From Patella vulgata (Eukaryota > Mollusca > Gastropoda > Patellidae): 64,000 bases of DNA. Every line of letters begins with the position of its first letter. The first letter of the stretch is position 1. The stretch covers positions 34,900,436-34,964,435 of the forward strand of contig NC_065879.2 of the NCBI RefSeq assembly GCF_932274485.2, written 5' to 3'. Made by a program: the position numbers and the translations under genes. Below the pieces are notes generated by a model, which did no database searches, had not been told where the DNA came from, and was given only the letters and a program-made list of their open reading frames with translations. Of this stretch, positions 23,090 through 34,818 are shown one piece after another.

Positions 23090-24087
23090 ACATATAATCG
23101 TAATGTCGGCCCCCGTCGGCCCGTCCGTCGTCCACAATTTCTGCCGATCTGTATGAAATTTATATGCGTCATTTAAATTAGTAAAAAGAAGAATCCTATT
23201 GAATTTCAGCAATTTCCGTTTATTACGTCTAGAGTTATGGTCCTTGTTTCACTTTATTGAACTTTGCGAACCTTCTAACGCCAAAAAGTCATCATCCGAT
23301 CCTTGTGAAATTTATGTGCATTATTTAAATTCATGAAACGAAGAATCCTATTGAATTTCAGCAATTTCCGTTAATTACTTCTAGAGTTGTTGGTTCATGT
23401 TTCACTTTGTTAAACCTTGTGAACGCTCTAACACCAAAGGTTATTATTTAGATGAGCGAAACGAAAAAGTTTATTTAATTTCAGCAATTTCCGTTTATTA
23501 CGTCTAGAGTTATGGTCCTTGTTTCACTTTGTTTGATCCTATCTTTGTGAAATGTAAATGCATTATTTAAATTAGTGAAACGAAGAATCCTATTGAATTT
23601 CAGCAATTTCCGTCAATTACTTCTAGAGTTGTTGGCCCTTGTTTCACTTTGTTAAACCTTGTGAACGCTCAAACACCAAAAGTTGTCATTTAGATGAGTG
23701 AACCGAAGAAGTCTATTTAATTTCAGCAATTTCCGTCAATTACTTCTAGATTTATGGATCTTGTTTTACTTTGTGAACCTTGTGAATGTACAAACGACAA
23801 ACGTTATCACCCGATCTGTATGAAATTCATATGCATTATTTAAATTAGTAAACAAAACGCCTGTCAAATTTCAACAATTTCTGTAAATTACTTCCAGAGT
23901 TAAGACCTTTGTGTCAGTTTGGTGAACCCTCAAATGACGAAAATTATAATTTGTTCTGTATGAAGTTGTCTTGTAAATGCCTACAATTACCTACAAAAGA
24001 ATAAATATGCAACAACCCTTGTCGATCGCACGGAAGATTTAGCTGCTGTGAGCGTATGTTAATTTCGTTGCCTGGCAACCTATCTTA
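23090..24087 (+). mobile_element. Module element family A, copy 1
   Basis: Starts with the CCCCCGTCGG, CCCGTCCGTCGTCCACAATT lead. It then has about six imperfect modules of roughly 150 bp, each carrying AATTTCAGCAATTTCCGT, CTAGAGTTATGG and TTGTTTCACTTTGTT. It ends with CTACAAAAGAATAAATATGC and a terminal palindrome GTTGCCTGGCAACC (24068-24081). Some modules are shortened. No protein is encoded. The complete hairpin seen in copies 2 and 3 is missing at this 5' end. Confidence 0.75.
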
Positions 24088-24376
24088 ACTCTGCGAAATA
24101 CGCCAGAAGTCTGAATTGAATGGCAATTTCTGGCGTCTGGTTATTTCAGTCTACACCGATAGTATTTATTGTGCATGCTCTACAGATAAGAATATGCCGT
24201 CACCGTTTGACACGACTTGTGAAATATGGAAATAATGGCACGTACCGCATACTGTAGCAGTAAAACCGAAAAGTTTAAGATTTAGAATATTATTATTCCA
24301 GCGTCTACGTCTTATTAACAAAATAACTTTAACCCAAATTAATGCAACGGGATAGACGGCTCCAAACAAATTAATA

Positions 24377-25043
24377 TACTCTTCAAAAAAAAAAAGAAAA
24401 AAAAAGTAGGGGATATTCAGAAACAATACAAAACTGCGGAAATGCACTGCTCTTTTTCTTAGAGGTAACCAGTGTATGTTAATAACAGGCCAATTGCCTA
24501 CACATGAACATAAACAGTTCATATGGGCGGCTTATCTGACGGCCCCATTTCACTCGCAAAGAGATACACCGTCAAAAGTGAAACTGGACGTTTTTGATTT
24601 GTGTCTTGATAATGAGTAATTGCTCCACCAATTCTCGGACATTCAGCAATTCGTCGTGGCATGCTCCTAATCAAACGTCCAATCACGATTTGGGACAATC
24701 TGACCCACTCCTCTTGCAGTGCCACGGCCGGCAGTGTTGTCGGTTGACGTTGACGAACACGTCTCCCGATCAAATTAAACGTAATACACTAAAGCAAAGA
24801 TAAACCAGCACGCGGCAGTTTTCATCAACTTTTCCTTGAAGTGTCAAATTTGACAATGAACCCCTCCCACGTGTATGGCGCTATTGCGTGTCGCATGTGC
24901 AGCTCAGTGGTTCTGTTGGGGCGATAAGTTCTTCATCTGTGTGAACATACTCTCAAAGCATGTCAAGTGTCCATGACTATTTATCATATCGCAACCTGTA
25001 TAGTTATTTGCATTTCAATATTCCCTACTTTTTTTGAAGAGTA
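24377..25043. mobile_element. Internally deleted Tc1-like element, copy 1 of the 667-bp type
   Basis: 667 bp. The ends are TACTCTTC, an A-run and GTAGGGGATATTCAG at the left, and the imperfect complement ending TTTTTTTGAAGAGTA at the right. TA is duplicated at 24375-24376 and 25044-25045. The termini resemble those of the 1531-bp Tc1 element but the interior differs. Only the C-terminal part of a transposase gene survives (24610-24773, minus strand). A second copy lies at 43150-43832 with the same internal join. Confidence 0.85.
24600..24773 (-). pseudogene. C-terminal remnant of a Tc1-like transposase
   Basis: The minus strand reads RRVRQRQPTT, then LQEEWVRLSQ and RLIRSMPRRIAECP. This aligns with the C-terminus of the full transposase at 1090-2109 (RLRQRQQRP, LQQEWDNLDQ, RLIRSMPRRINACL). 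Everything before it, including all three catalytic residues and the DNA-binding domain, is gone. It has no function by itself. It is useful as evidence that the element derives from an autonomous Tc1-like parent. Confidence 0.85.
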
Positions 25044-25045
25044 TA

Positions 25046-25867
25046 GTAGTTTAAATTAAACACAATGTGCTTTAAAGAAGGAATTTAGATAGCAAATTAG
25101 AAAAGTACCCCCTCCCAAAATTATAAGTGACGCCAGCGAATACAAAACGAATACATTCACATAACTTACGTAATCGTAATAAGATTGATGAACTTAACTA
25201 ATTTTATTTTTTCTGTTTAATCAGCGGTTTTCAGAGGTTTGGTAATGCCTGGTGCCAACTCCTTCATTGTATGCCTCCAAGCCCCAAACCCAAATATAGG
25301 GTCTATTTGCCTAGTACACAGAACCATGAGAATGGAAAACATTTTAAACGTTATGTTAAAACAGATGAAATAAACGTTTTATTCGAGTTTATTCGGGGCA
25401 GCTTGTGCGTACAGCAAATTTTCAAAAAGCTGAGTTCTAATTTCACTCTTTGATTGGATGAAATGGGTGTGGGTCCGGTCAGCAGAATGGTGGCCTTTGC
25501 TAAATAGGAAGTATTTTTATACGCCCATATATATCTTTTTGTCACCCAATAATACATTCTACAGTAGATATCGTTTGTGTGATATATTTCATAATCGCTT
25601 TACATGAATTTGATTGGTCAGTTGAAAAGGAACTACTTTTTTTTATTTTCAAAGAACAGTTCATTTCTTATTAAAAGTAACTTTTTTTAATATTAAAAAT
25701 GAACTATTATTATTCAATTGACCTTGATGGAAACACTGGGTCAATATAAAGAACTTTGCAATGGTTGAATTGCTGTCAAAAAATGATGTATGTCTACGCC
25801 ATAATGTTCAGTAAAAGTTAAATCTACAGCAAAGATTTATATTTATCTATTTGTGCATGTAAGAAGG
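25046..25867. other. Intergenic, no gene; stray hairpin terminus
   Basis: A partial module-element terminus, TTTTTATACGCCCATATATA, occurs at 25514-25533 but is not followed by its usual GTCCGTCC tract. No exon is supportable. Confidence 0.5.
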
Positions 25868-26080
25868 GATTGGATGATAAACAAAATCTCCTACTCGTCT
25901 TTTTTGATATCAAAAAATATCAACTTATATCCCAAAGATCTTAGCCCCTTTCGATATTAGCGTATTGCAGAGCATAACTTTCTGGATTATGGCCCATGAT
26001 TGTACGAAAAATCGCTTTTGTTTTTAGCTTGTTCTCTATTCATCTCTTGCTAAATGTGGGCGTAGCTTGGCTGTCAACCG
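25868..26080 (+). repeat. Family B 3' part, copy 4
   Basis: Contains TCCCAAAGATCTTAG, CATAACTTTCTGGATTATGG and GTACGAAAAATCGC. It then ends with AGCTTGTTCTCTATTCATCT, AAATGTGGGCGTAGCTTGGC and CAACCGCTGGTTTAC. The same ending appears inverted at 31868-31935, which defines the 3' end of family B. Confidence 0.65.
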
Positions 26081-26289
26081 CTGGTTTACCTACATATACT
26101 TCAAACACCTTTATTTATTTTTCTAATGCTTAAAAAATGTTCTAGAATTTAACTTGCAGAAGGAAAAAGTTAATATTGGAGACTCATTAAGCCGCACCGA
26201 TGTCATCCCTATCAGTGATTGTAGCGGCATAGCGAATATTCACTTCTGATCACTGTGGCCAGGTTCGTTTTTTTCGTGAATTCCTCTTA

Positions 26290-26572
26290 AAATACGGTTG
26301 TGACGTCATCCCTTGATGTTGGCGTACCATTATTTCAAATAATAGTACGGGCAACGTGCCAAGCGTACATTATTTACACTACTTGAAATTTTGGACCCGC
26401 GTGACGTATTTCATTACAAAGCACGTGCGAGTGTCTGTATTTTAAGTTGTTTAATGGTCTCGAGCTTAAGACATTGCGTAATATATTGAAAGTTTGAAAC
26501 AACACCCAGGACTAACGTCCCTCGTGTTGTTTCGATATTACTTAATGTCGATCGTTAAACCACACATAATAG
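26290..26572. repeat. Dispersed repeat F, copy 2
   Basis: Longer copy of the repeat at 14400-14600, with CCCTTGATGTTGGCGTACCA, CAACGTGCCAAGCGTACATT, GCGTGACGTATTTCATTACA and TTGTTTAATGGTCTCG. It ends TTACTTAATGTCGATCGTTA. It includes the extra palindrome GTACCATTATTTCAAATAAT, ending AGTAC. Confidence 0.6.
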
Positions 26573-26574
26573 GC

Positions 26575-27665
26575 TAGTAGGTTAAAATATAGCCCCACGG
26601 GTTACAAGCCCCTATATACAAGAGATTTTAAAAGTTGTTCTGATTAAAATTATTTTGTGTTTTTTTTTTATCTTCCACTCCATCAACATCCAAGAAGTCG
26701 ACATTCAGATCACGTGGCGTGTTTATACGAATAATTATAAAACACAGAATAAATAAACAAATAGAAATTGTAATTTATTTGTTATTAGATTGATTATAGT
26801 TGGGCCAGAGTGGGGCTTATTTTTAATATAGAGTGTTTAACCCAGATTCTATACCTCGATTACAATATTATAGTGACATAACTAGTCTTGTAGCGTGACA
26901 CGGGCTCTTGTTGCTCGTCTCTCAATAATTCGCAATATCCTGGTAATTGATAACCAATGAAGATCGAAGAGCAGACACTACAATGAGGTTTATTCAGTAC
27001 ATGCTGTATGAAAACAACGTACATGATCAAAATTATCAATTTCAGTCGTCGGGTTTCTCTGCGATTAACCTACATTGATTATCAATATCTAGCCGACATT
27101 TTTATTCTCCAGTGATGTATAGAAGGCTATAAACAGTTCATACAGTATAAGTTGCTTACATAATATAACCCCTGGATATAAAACATTCTTTCAATAAGCA
27201 TATATGTTTATATGTTTATAACTTTACTTGAACGCTAAATTATATACACATGGACATGCACGTAAAACATATTCGCGATAAATGGCAAAATTCTCTCCAT
27301 TGAACTTAATTCCTTTACTATTCTTGTCACCATAATGGAGCTGCAGGTGAAATAAGAATACATCGGTGCCCCCTGATCAGAACTCTCGAATCGTCTGTAG
27401 TCTGAAGTCAGGAACTGTGCTAACTTTAGCACACGACTAAAATACTTAATTTTTGTCATGAGATAGATACCAATAGTTTTTATAATTATTAGAAATTAAA
27501 AACTATGTTAAATACCTCAAACATTAACGTCCCCGTATGTTTAAGCGCCATGCCTATCGCCTGTTATAAATGCAGCATACATAAATAAATAAATAGTAGG
27601 TGAAATAGGTAAGTGAAATTACAAATCAAAGGAAATCTGTAGGTTTTGGTTGTCAAAACTACAAG
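26575..27665. other. Intergenic AT-rich stretch, no gene seen
   Basis: No recognised ORF, exon or shared repeat. Confidence 0.5.
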
Positions 27666-27667
27666 CA

Positions 27668-28752
27668 AAGATAGGTTGCCAGGCAACGAAACATCCGCCC
27701 ACAGCAGCTAAATCGTCCGCGCGGTCGACCAGGGTTGTCGCATATTTATTCCTTTGTAGGTAATTGGTGGCCTTTACAAGACAGTTCCATACAGATCAGA
27801 TTATAATTTTTGTTGTTTGGGGGTTCACAAGGTTTTACAAACTGAAACAAGGGACTCAACTTCGGAAGTAGTTTACTAATTTAAATAATGCACATAAATT
27901 TCATACAGATCGGATGATCACTTTTGTCATTCGAACATTCACGGGGTTCATAAAGTAAAACAAGGGCCATAACTCTAGAAATAATTGACGGAATTGCTGA
28001 AATTCAATAAACCTCTGTTTCACAAATTTTAACGATGCATATAAATTTCATACATATTGGATGATAACTTTCATCAATCAAGCATTTATTTATTAACAAG
28101 GTTGAACAAAGTGAAACAAGGGCCATAACTCTAGAAATAACTATTGTAAATTGTTGAAATTGAATAGGCTTCGTGGTTTCACTATATTTAAATAATGCAT
28201 ATACATAATGCATAACTTTTGATGTTAGAGCATTCACAACTTCACAAGGTTCAATAAAGTGAAACAAGGGCCATAACTCTAGACGTAATAAACGGAAATT
28301 GCTGAAATTCAATAGGCTTCTTCGTTTCACTAATTTAAATAATACATATAAATTTCAGAAAGATCGGATGATAACTTTTGGCGTTGGAGCGTTCACAAGG
28401 TTCAATAAAGCGAAACAAGGGCCATAACTCTAGAAGTAATTAACTGAAATTGCTGAATTTCAACAGGATTCTTCATTTCACTAATTTAAATAATGCATAT
28501 AAATTTCAGAAAGATCGAATGATAATTTTTGATGTTAGAGCGTTCACAAGGTCCAATAAAGTGAAACAAGGGCCGTAACTAATAAACGGAAATTATTGAA
28601 ATTAAATAGGCTTCTGCATCTCATCAATTTTAAAACAATCGGATCATAACTTTTGGCGTTAGAGCGTTCACAAGAAATTGTGGACGGCCGGACAGACGGA
28701 CGGACGGGGGCGACGGCAATATACGTCCACATTTTAATGTGGGCGTATAAAA
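27668..28752 (-). mobile_element. Module element family A, copy 2 (both ends present)
   Basis: Read on the minus strand. The hairpin terminus is TTTTTATACGCCCACATT, a short loop, and AATGTGGACGTATATTGCCG (28752 down to about 28715). The CCCCCGTCCGTCCGTCTGTC tract and CCACAATTTCTTG follow. Then come about seven modules with CTAGAGTTATGGCCCTTGTT, and the 3' end AGGAATAAATATGCGACAAC, CTGTGGGCGGATGTTTCGTT, GCCTGGCAACCT (about 27670-27760). This is the best specimen in the window for defining the element, about 1.08 kb, without coding capacity. Confidence 0.8.
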
Positions 28753-28754
28753 AG

Positions 28755-29268
28755 TAAATACGCTGGAACAGAAATAATATCAAGCAGAGACAAATTCTGT
28801 CTGAGCTGTGACATGACATGCAATGTAATTATAAAGGTGAATATATACCGCACTGATATCGTCACCTAACTGGCTCTATAAATAAATCTTGATGTAATCA
28901 GGGTTGACAGAGTGATGTAGTAAGAGATAACAAGTCTTAATGTCATCTTTAATATGATTAAGCAGTTTAAATAGAACACAGCTACAGTAGACTGAATGGA
29001 ATGGCATGAGGGATGGGGGTCTAATGTCTCGTCAATACATTAATTCGATTATTTTAAGACTACTATAATATATTTTAAATTCCAATAGTTAAACAGTGCG
29101 AGGTAGGACACCCTTTGTGGGCAAGGGAAGGGTTTCCTGGAGTGCACGCAAATGTGTCGAATGTGGACGGGAAAGTTCGAATGCGAATGTAGGACACTTC
29201 ACACTTGGGTTTGGTTGAGTTAAATTTAATTTAAGATACCCCACTAGTCTGGAGGCTCAGTCTCGCGC
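28755..29268. other. Intergenic, no gene seen
   Basis: No supported feature until the G run at 29269. Confidence 0.45.
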
Positions 29269-29286
29269 GGGGGGGGGGGGGGGGGG
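29269..29286 (+). repeat. Long G homopolymer
   Basis: About 18 consecutive G on the plus strand, directly after GCGC. Length may vary and may be misassembled. It is the longest of several G runs in this region. Confidence 0.8.
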
Positions 29287-29559
29287 TTGTCCAACTTTTC
29301 TAGAGTAAAATTTTGCGTAGAATACGATGCCGAGTGGTAATCAGTCCGCCGTTGGGGCGTTTTCGAGATATCCGGGGTCAAAGGTCAAATGGGTTTATCT
29401 GCACTGAAAGTGAATGCGCGGTCATTCTTGTATCATGACAATAAGCTGAAAATGATCGAAAGTAATCACACTTTCAATAAAAATTCACCTTTATTCTTTG
29501 TGACCCCAGAGGTCAAAAGGTCACATTTTCCGTTTTAGCACTAGGAAGATTTAAAGTAA

Positions 29560-29685
29560 TAAATGTCAGCGTAAAATGTAAAATCTAAATTTTCAACATA
29601 TCCTATTTACGTTATCATTTTTTAAACTATTATAGCGAGAACGGTCAACTCTTTACCTAATCTCCCATAATGCCTCTTTAATGGG
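29560..29685. mobile_element. MITE family C, copy 3 (right end only)
   Basis: ACTATTATAGCGAGAACGGT, CAACTCTTTACCTAATCTCC and CATAATGCCTCTTTAA match the right end of the family. No matching left end was found upstream; the sequence 29290-29560 is of unknown origin. Confidence 0.55.
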
Positions 29686-29741
29686 TGTTGTAGTTCAGAG
29701 CTTAAAGGTAACGTTTTACCCCCTCTACATTAGTAGATATT

Positions 29742-29958
29742 ATAAATCGTTTCTCTATAAGTTGGTATAATAACTCGCCTGTAAATGTTTCTTTAGATAT
29801 AACAACTCGTCTGTAAACGATTCTCTATTAGTTGGTATAACAACTCGCCTGTAAACGTTTCTCTATAAGTTGATATAATAACTCGTCTGTAAACGTTTCT
29901 CTGTCAGTAGATATAATAACTCGTCTGTAAACGTCTCCCTTATCAGTAGATAATAACT
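29742..29958 (+). repeat. Tandem repeat, unit about 40 bp, five to six copies
   Basis: Repeated AACTCGTCTGTAAACGTTTC, TCTATAAGTTGGTATAAT with drift between copies. Unit length varies slightly, and one unit is shortened. Not coding. Confidence 0.8.
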
Positions 29959-29964
29959 CAAAAC

Positions 29965-30058
29965 TATACAGTTATATGGGACAACAATCACTGGTTTATT
30001 ATACACAAGCACGATGTTTCGATAAGTATTCTCTTATCGTTATCAAGCACAATGACAT
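29965..30058. repeat. Foldback repeat family D, copy 2 (left part)
   Basis: CAGTTATATGGGACAACAAT, TATACACAAGCACGATGTTT, CGTTATCAAGC match 22550-22630. The fold-back right half of copy 1 is not present. Confidence 0.55.
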
Positions 30059-30329
30059 TTAGTAAACTTGAGGGTCTATATATATGTGCAATGCGAAACC
30101 ATTCTTATTACTAATCATTAGAAGAGTTCAACCAATTAACAGACATATTTAACATCAAAGACCTGAAAAGCACCGTGTGATGACAAGGATATAGTTGTAC
30201 ATGAACCTTAAAACCACCCTGATATTGAAAAAGAAAAATGATTAGGGGGAAACCATACATTAAACAAACAGTATATAACAGATAGAGTTTATAAACACAC
30301 GGTCTTGTAAATAAAACCACATTCACAAA

Positions 30330-30815
30330 ATGTTATAAAAACAAAGCATAATAGCACTAAGATAACACAATAAACTGATCCAAGGGTTTGAAGGATCTAA
30401 TATAGGCTAATAATAATATACTAAGTTAACATAGTAATCACGATTCAAGGTGTTAAAGTTCAGAGAATATATGTTATTAAAAGTTAATAACTGGGGGGGG
30501 GGGGGTCAAAAATATACATAATTAAAAGTGATAACTGGGGGGGGGGGGGGTGGAGAAAAACCCATTAGACCACTTGTATGTAACTGATAAGGGCTTATAA
30601 CACAGGATCTTGACTGAAAAGTAATTCAGCATAATATCACAATAACTTAAAAGGTTATTAAAACACAGCATAATAGCACTAGGATAACACAGAAATCGCG
30701 AGATAAGGTGTTGTAGGTTGATAACGGGCTAAAACTGATTGGACTAGGTTAACATAGTGATGTGCGATTAACGTGTTGTAAGTTCAAAAATAATTATTGA
30801 GAGTTAATAACTCGT
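30330..30815 (+). repeat. Degenerate direct duplication with two G runs
   Basis: The block around 30335-30490 (CATAATAGCACTAAGATAAC, AGTTAACATAGTAATCACGA, AAAAGTTAATAACTG) recurs around 30665-30812 (CATAATAGCACTAGGATAAC, GGTTAACATAGTGATGTGCG, GAGTTAATAACTCG). Between are two shorter repeats, each ending in ATAACTG plus a G run (30493-30505 and 30537-30550). Confidence 0.65.
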
Positions 30816-31348
30816 TTGTAATCGATTACTTCCCCACTTTCGGTACCCTACTCTCTTCCCCTGTGTGTTGACATTTTGGTTTAGAATCGAAGGAGAGGGT
30901 TTGAATTGACACTTTCGTTCAGGCGTTGGTGAATATTTATGATTTTGAGGTGGAATTATTAGGACGTAAACTGACATAAATTAGGTAAATCTCCAATGAA
31001 ATGAAATGGGGTTAAGCGTCTTTATACTGTTCTACACCGACTTGGCTAATGAAAACGGGAAATCCCCTATGACGTTACAGCCCATTTTATAGATTCCTTT
31101 GATCAGGCCTTGAATAAAATCTGCAGGCTCAACCGCCTTCAATATTTTTTTTCAGTTGATTGTGACAATTTGGCCTCTTTGTGGTTATAAAGATTAAGAT
31201 GATCGCAGAATAATATATAAAAAATATAGGTTAAGACATTTCGTGAATTTAACCCTGAAGTCAAGGGAGAATGACTAATCTTATTACATAATCAGTTTCA
31301 AGCACATTATTTGCCCTTGAATTTGAATATTGATAATAGCATCTTATG
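30816..31348. other. Intergenic, with a short SINE tail fragment
   Basis: At 30994-31062 a minus-strand SINE 3' end is visible (complement of GACGCTTAACCCCATTTCAT, then GGCTAATGAAAACGGG). The rest shows no gene. Confidence 0.5.
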
Positions 31349-31657
31349 GAAAGGGGTTAAACGTCTTCTTTTCTGCCCCGACTGGGCTAATAAACACGGA
31401 CATACTCCATACACTGTGTTACGACCTACTCTTATAACGAATTTCAACTGCCATGGGTTCTTTTACGCGCACGCGAGACCTCGGTTGTCCGTCCCACCTA
31501 ACCGACTAAACGCTGTCCCTTGCCAGGCCCTGCTGTCCTGCATCACCGACAAGGGGGAACCATGCCTGAAATCCCGATGAACTTTCTCGGCCAAAACCGG
31601 GATCGAACATGTAACTCCTGGGTTAGTTCACCAACGTCTTACGAGCCGCCATCTCGC
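31349..31657 (-). mobile_element. tRNA-derived SINE, copy S6
   Basis: Minus strand. Starts with the complement of GACGTTTAACCCC, then GACTGGGCTAATAAACACGG. It contains the core (TCACCGACAAGGGGGAACCA) and ends in the head, GATCGAACATGTAACTCCTG. Internally shorter than S4 by several tens of bases. Confidence 0.8.
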
Positions 31658-31867
31658 TTATGAATATACGCGTAATGCACATTAAGCATAACACTTACCT
31701 TCAGCTTAATGTTGTGTGCAATAAAGGGGCCATAGCGCCTTTCATTTTTTTTCTTGTTTGTGATTTTCGGTAATTAGAAGAGTCTACAGTTATTTTAATT
31801 ATGTCACTCTTTAAAAATCGTTATGTGTATTTCCTACGTCAGAGTGATTAAGTATCTTTAAACTGTA

Positions 31868-32360
31868 TAGTAAACCAGCGGTTATCAGGCAAGATACGCC
31901 CACATTTTGCAAGAGATGGATAGAGATCAAGCTAAAAAAAGTGTTTTTTTCGTACAGTCAGGGGGCATAATCCAGGAAGTTATGGTCTGAAATGCGCGCA
32001 TATCTAAGGGAATGGGATACTTGGGATATAAAGATATATTTTAAGTTTCATCAAAATCGGATACAAATTGTGACTTCTAGAGGATCCGCAACCCTGGTAT
32101 TACATACTTTTACACTATAAATTTGCGTACAAGGAGCGGCCATTTTGTCAGGCAGTTTCGGTCTGATTTTCACGCAATTCAAACTCAACCTTCATTGATG
32201 TGTAAGGATGATATATTTAAACGTTTATTAAAATTTAATACAAATTGTGACTTCTAGGGGGGTCCACAACCTAAAAATGCGATTTTTCGTACAATAATCA
32301 AGGGTCATAATTCAAGAAGTTCGGACATGCGCGAATATCGAAAGGAACCAATTTAATACT
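31868..32360 (-). repeat. Family B module element, copy 5 (3' end plus modules)
   Basis: The left edge is the inverted 3' end: GTAAACCAGCGGTTATCAGG, GATACGCCCACATTTTGCAA, GAGATCAAGCTAAAAAAAG. Modules follow with GGCATAATCCAGGAAGTTAT, AATCGGATACAAATTGTGAC and GGAGCGGCCATTTTGTCAGG. No hairpin terminus is reached. Confidence 0.65.
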
Positions 32361-32364
32361 ATAG

Positions 32365-33080
32365 GGTTTAGTTTAGTTCTAAGAAAGGTGTTCTGTATAA
32401 TATAGAAATTCTCTACCCACATGATGTGTGACGAAAACTAGGGTAATGAAGTAGCTTGCATTATTCTACTACTATCTTAGACTTACTTACCGACAGTTAT
32501 GTCAGTATCCATTGCTGGGAGTAAGGTACTATTACATGTAGTCCAATTAAACAGAATAAGGGTGACGTAAAGCGGTGCCCATACGAAACACTTACCCAAA
32601 AATGGTAATCGTCCCGCCCTATAATAGCTGACACATCTATATTTTGTATAAGAAAGAGCGGTGTTAAATTTCCCTTCAGACATCATGATGAGACCGTAGA
32701 GAACACATGATCCGTGAGTTCCTAGGGGAACGTCATATCCACAGCCGCCTTGGCTGAGAGGCTGGGATAGAGACAATATGTAGTGTTTAAGCCGTTAGGT
32801 CTGAGTTATAAAGGATATTGAACTCAGGCTGTGGATATTAAATATCCAAAATTTTTAATAACTCCTAAAGTACTATCTTAGATATTGCAGTTTCCTGTAT
32901 TTAACCTTTGTAGTTTGCTGTATTCGATATATAAACATAGTTACCACATAAATAGTTTTCCAGGGTCAGATAAATGATAATTGAAATAATTGATCCCACA
33001 ACGTGAAGTCAACGAAAGTCCTAGACGATGGTGACACAGTCTATCTCTTATTTGGAGTCCGTGGCCAGGATAGACACATC
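32365..33080. other. Intergenic, no gene seen
   Basis: The ORF at 32483-32776 on the minus strand (97 residues) has no recognisable motif. Confidence 0.45.
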
Positions 33081-33084
33081 TGAC

Positions 33085-33384
33085 CCCATAGTGTCACACC
33101 AAGATCTTTGTGACAAACATAAATTTAAATTTTCCCCAAAATGGGATCAAAATGGTGGTCTCCACAGGGTCCACAACCTTGAAATACCATACTTTTTACA
33201 CTATTTGCGTACGAGGGGCGGCCATTTTGTCGAGCAGTTTTGGTCCGATTTTCACGAAATTCGAGCTCAACCATCATTAGTGTGTAACCGTGATATATTC
33301 AAAAGTTTCCCCGGATAAAAATTGTGACCTCTAGATGGACCACAAGCTAAAAACGCGTTTTTTTTTGTGCAATCAGGGGCCATA
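33085..33384 (-). repeat. Family B module segment, copy 6
   Basis: GGGCGGCCATTTTGTCGAGC, TTTTCACGAAATTCGAGCTC, AAATTGTGACCTCTAGATGG, CACAAGCTAAAAACGCG. It is cut at the right where a different repeat (33385) begins. Confidence 0.65.
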
Positions 33385-33828
33385 GACTGCCGGAACTGCA
33401 GTATTTCAGGCACCGATGGTCGAGATAAATAGAGCTTACCATATACCGCCTGTCGCCAATTCACTAGTTTATGAGACCAGAGAGGAAAGTATCACAGAGT
33501 AACTCTGTGAAAGTATCAAGCGAATGAATATTTTCGCCACGATATTTTGAGAAACAGACTGCCGGAAATACAGCCTGGCAGTATTTCAGACACTGGTCGT
33601 CGAGATAAATAGAGCTGACCAGATACTGACTGTCAAACGAACGGAATGAATATTCTTGCCGCGTTGAACCCACACCCAAACACTTTGAGGATCGTAAAAA
33701 GCACTTAATCACCGTAGAAAGTATTGATTACCGAAACAAACCACAATTTTTTGTTCTTTATTTCCTAAAATTATTGACGAGGGGGGGGGGGCAGACCCCG
33801 CCCCCCTGCTCCCTTGGCGCCGCCACTG
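33385..33828. mobile_element. hAT-like MITE G, copy 1 (left-truncated)
   Basis: Carries two copies of CCGGAA...GCAGTATTTCAGRCAC with GTCGAGATAAATAGAGCT, also found at 52570-52770. The right end is TTGGCGCCGCCACTG (33814-33828), the same terminus as the complete copy at 52448-53135. The left terminus is absent, apparently cut at the family B boundary. Confidence 0.65.
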
Positions 33829-33829
33829 T

Positions 33830-34395
33830 CTCGATGTAAAGACATATTTTTTAAGGCGCGTTCAGTAATTGTGATTGGTCAACCTACCAATCGTGATAAA
33901 ATAAATGACTCAAAGGCTTTTTTTGGGAGGGGGGGGGGGGATTAACCAGACATTCAATCAAGGCCATGAGTACTATTATTCTTAATGTCGCAGACCAGGG
34001 ACGCGCCATGTTCCTGAAGCAACGACTGCGAGTTTTACAACCTCTGTTCCTGAAGCAACGACTACGAGTTTTACAACATCTGGACGTTGCTAGATTACTT
34101 CACAATTCCCGAACTTATAGCTACGTTATGTGCAGACACGTGAACAGTAGCGTCCAATCAGAGGTTGTGACATAGCGACCACCATGGAAACTTTGACATT
34201 GAACGAATCCTGAACTTTGCAACTCGATTATCACACTTAGACATTTTAGCTTGAAAGCGCGAGACATTGTATTCGCGACGATCGAGGAATCTGGTAGGCT
34301 CACAAGCTGGCCTTGTACCTAATCGAAATTAATGCTGAAATATGCTGGGTATTACGCGAAGGCTGAGGATGGGGGAAGCGGAAGAGCTTGTCTTA
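33830..34395. other. Intergenic, small direct repeat, no gene
   Basis: A 36-bp direct duplication at 34010-34080 (TTCCTGAAGCAACGACTRCG, AGTTTTACAAC) and a G-rich run at 33925-33940. No exon supportable. Confidence 0.5.
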
Positions 34396-34396
34396 A

Positions 34397-34710
34397 AGAT
34401 GCATTATGTAAGCTAAGAGCTAAATCTGCCTATTGCAGGTTTTTCTTTTAGTTTTGCGTCAAATATATAAATTATTATTTAGACATTTATTCACGTGGCA
34501 AGCCAACAATCAACTCTCTAGAGCATAGGATGTCAAGTACCGTTGCTTCAATAAACGATCTACGCTACATCTTAAAACAGTTATACTTCGCCTAGCATAT
34601 ATATAGTAATTTGAATGAAATTTTCAATATAATCATTTTTCATTATCTATTTTTGAACTATAATTATAGCAAGAACGGTCATCTCTTTATCTAATCTTAA
34701 ATAATGTATC
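34397..34710. mobile_element. MITE family C, copy 4 (compact, complete)
   Basis: About 314 bp. Left end GATGCATTATGTAAGC, right end TTAAATAATGTATC, which are imperfect inverted repeats. Internal phrases TTATTTAGACATTTATTCAC, AAGCCAACAATCAACTCTCT and AGCAAGAACGGTCATCTCTT define the family. Confidence 0.75.
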
Positions 34711-34818
34711 TCTAAGCATGTCTTCAGCTGTTAATCGAGTGACCAACCGAATAAATGGAACGAAAATAACATCCAAATCAGAGAGAGAGAACCTTGAGTT
34801 ACGAATAACAGCCTAGTT

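Noticed and set aside
23090-24087. Regularly spaced repeats resembling a CRISPR array
   Set aside because: Modules are about 150 bp, diverged and without unique spacers, and the sequence is clearly from an animal.
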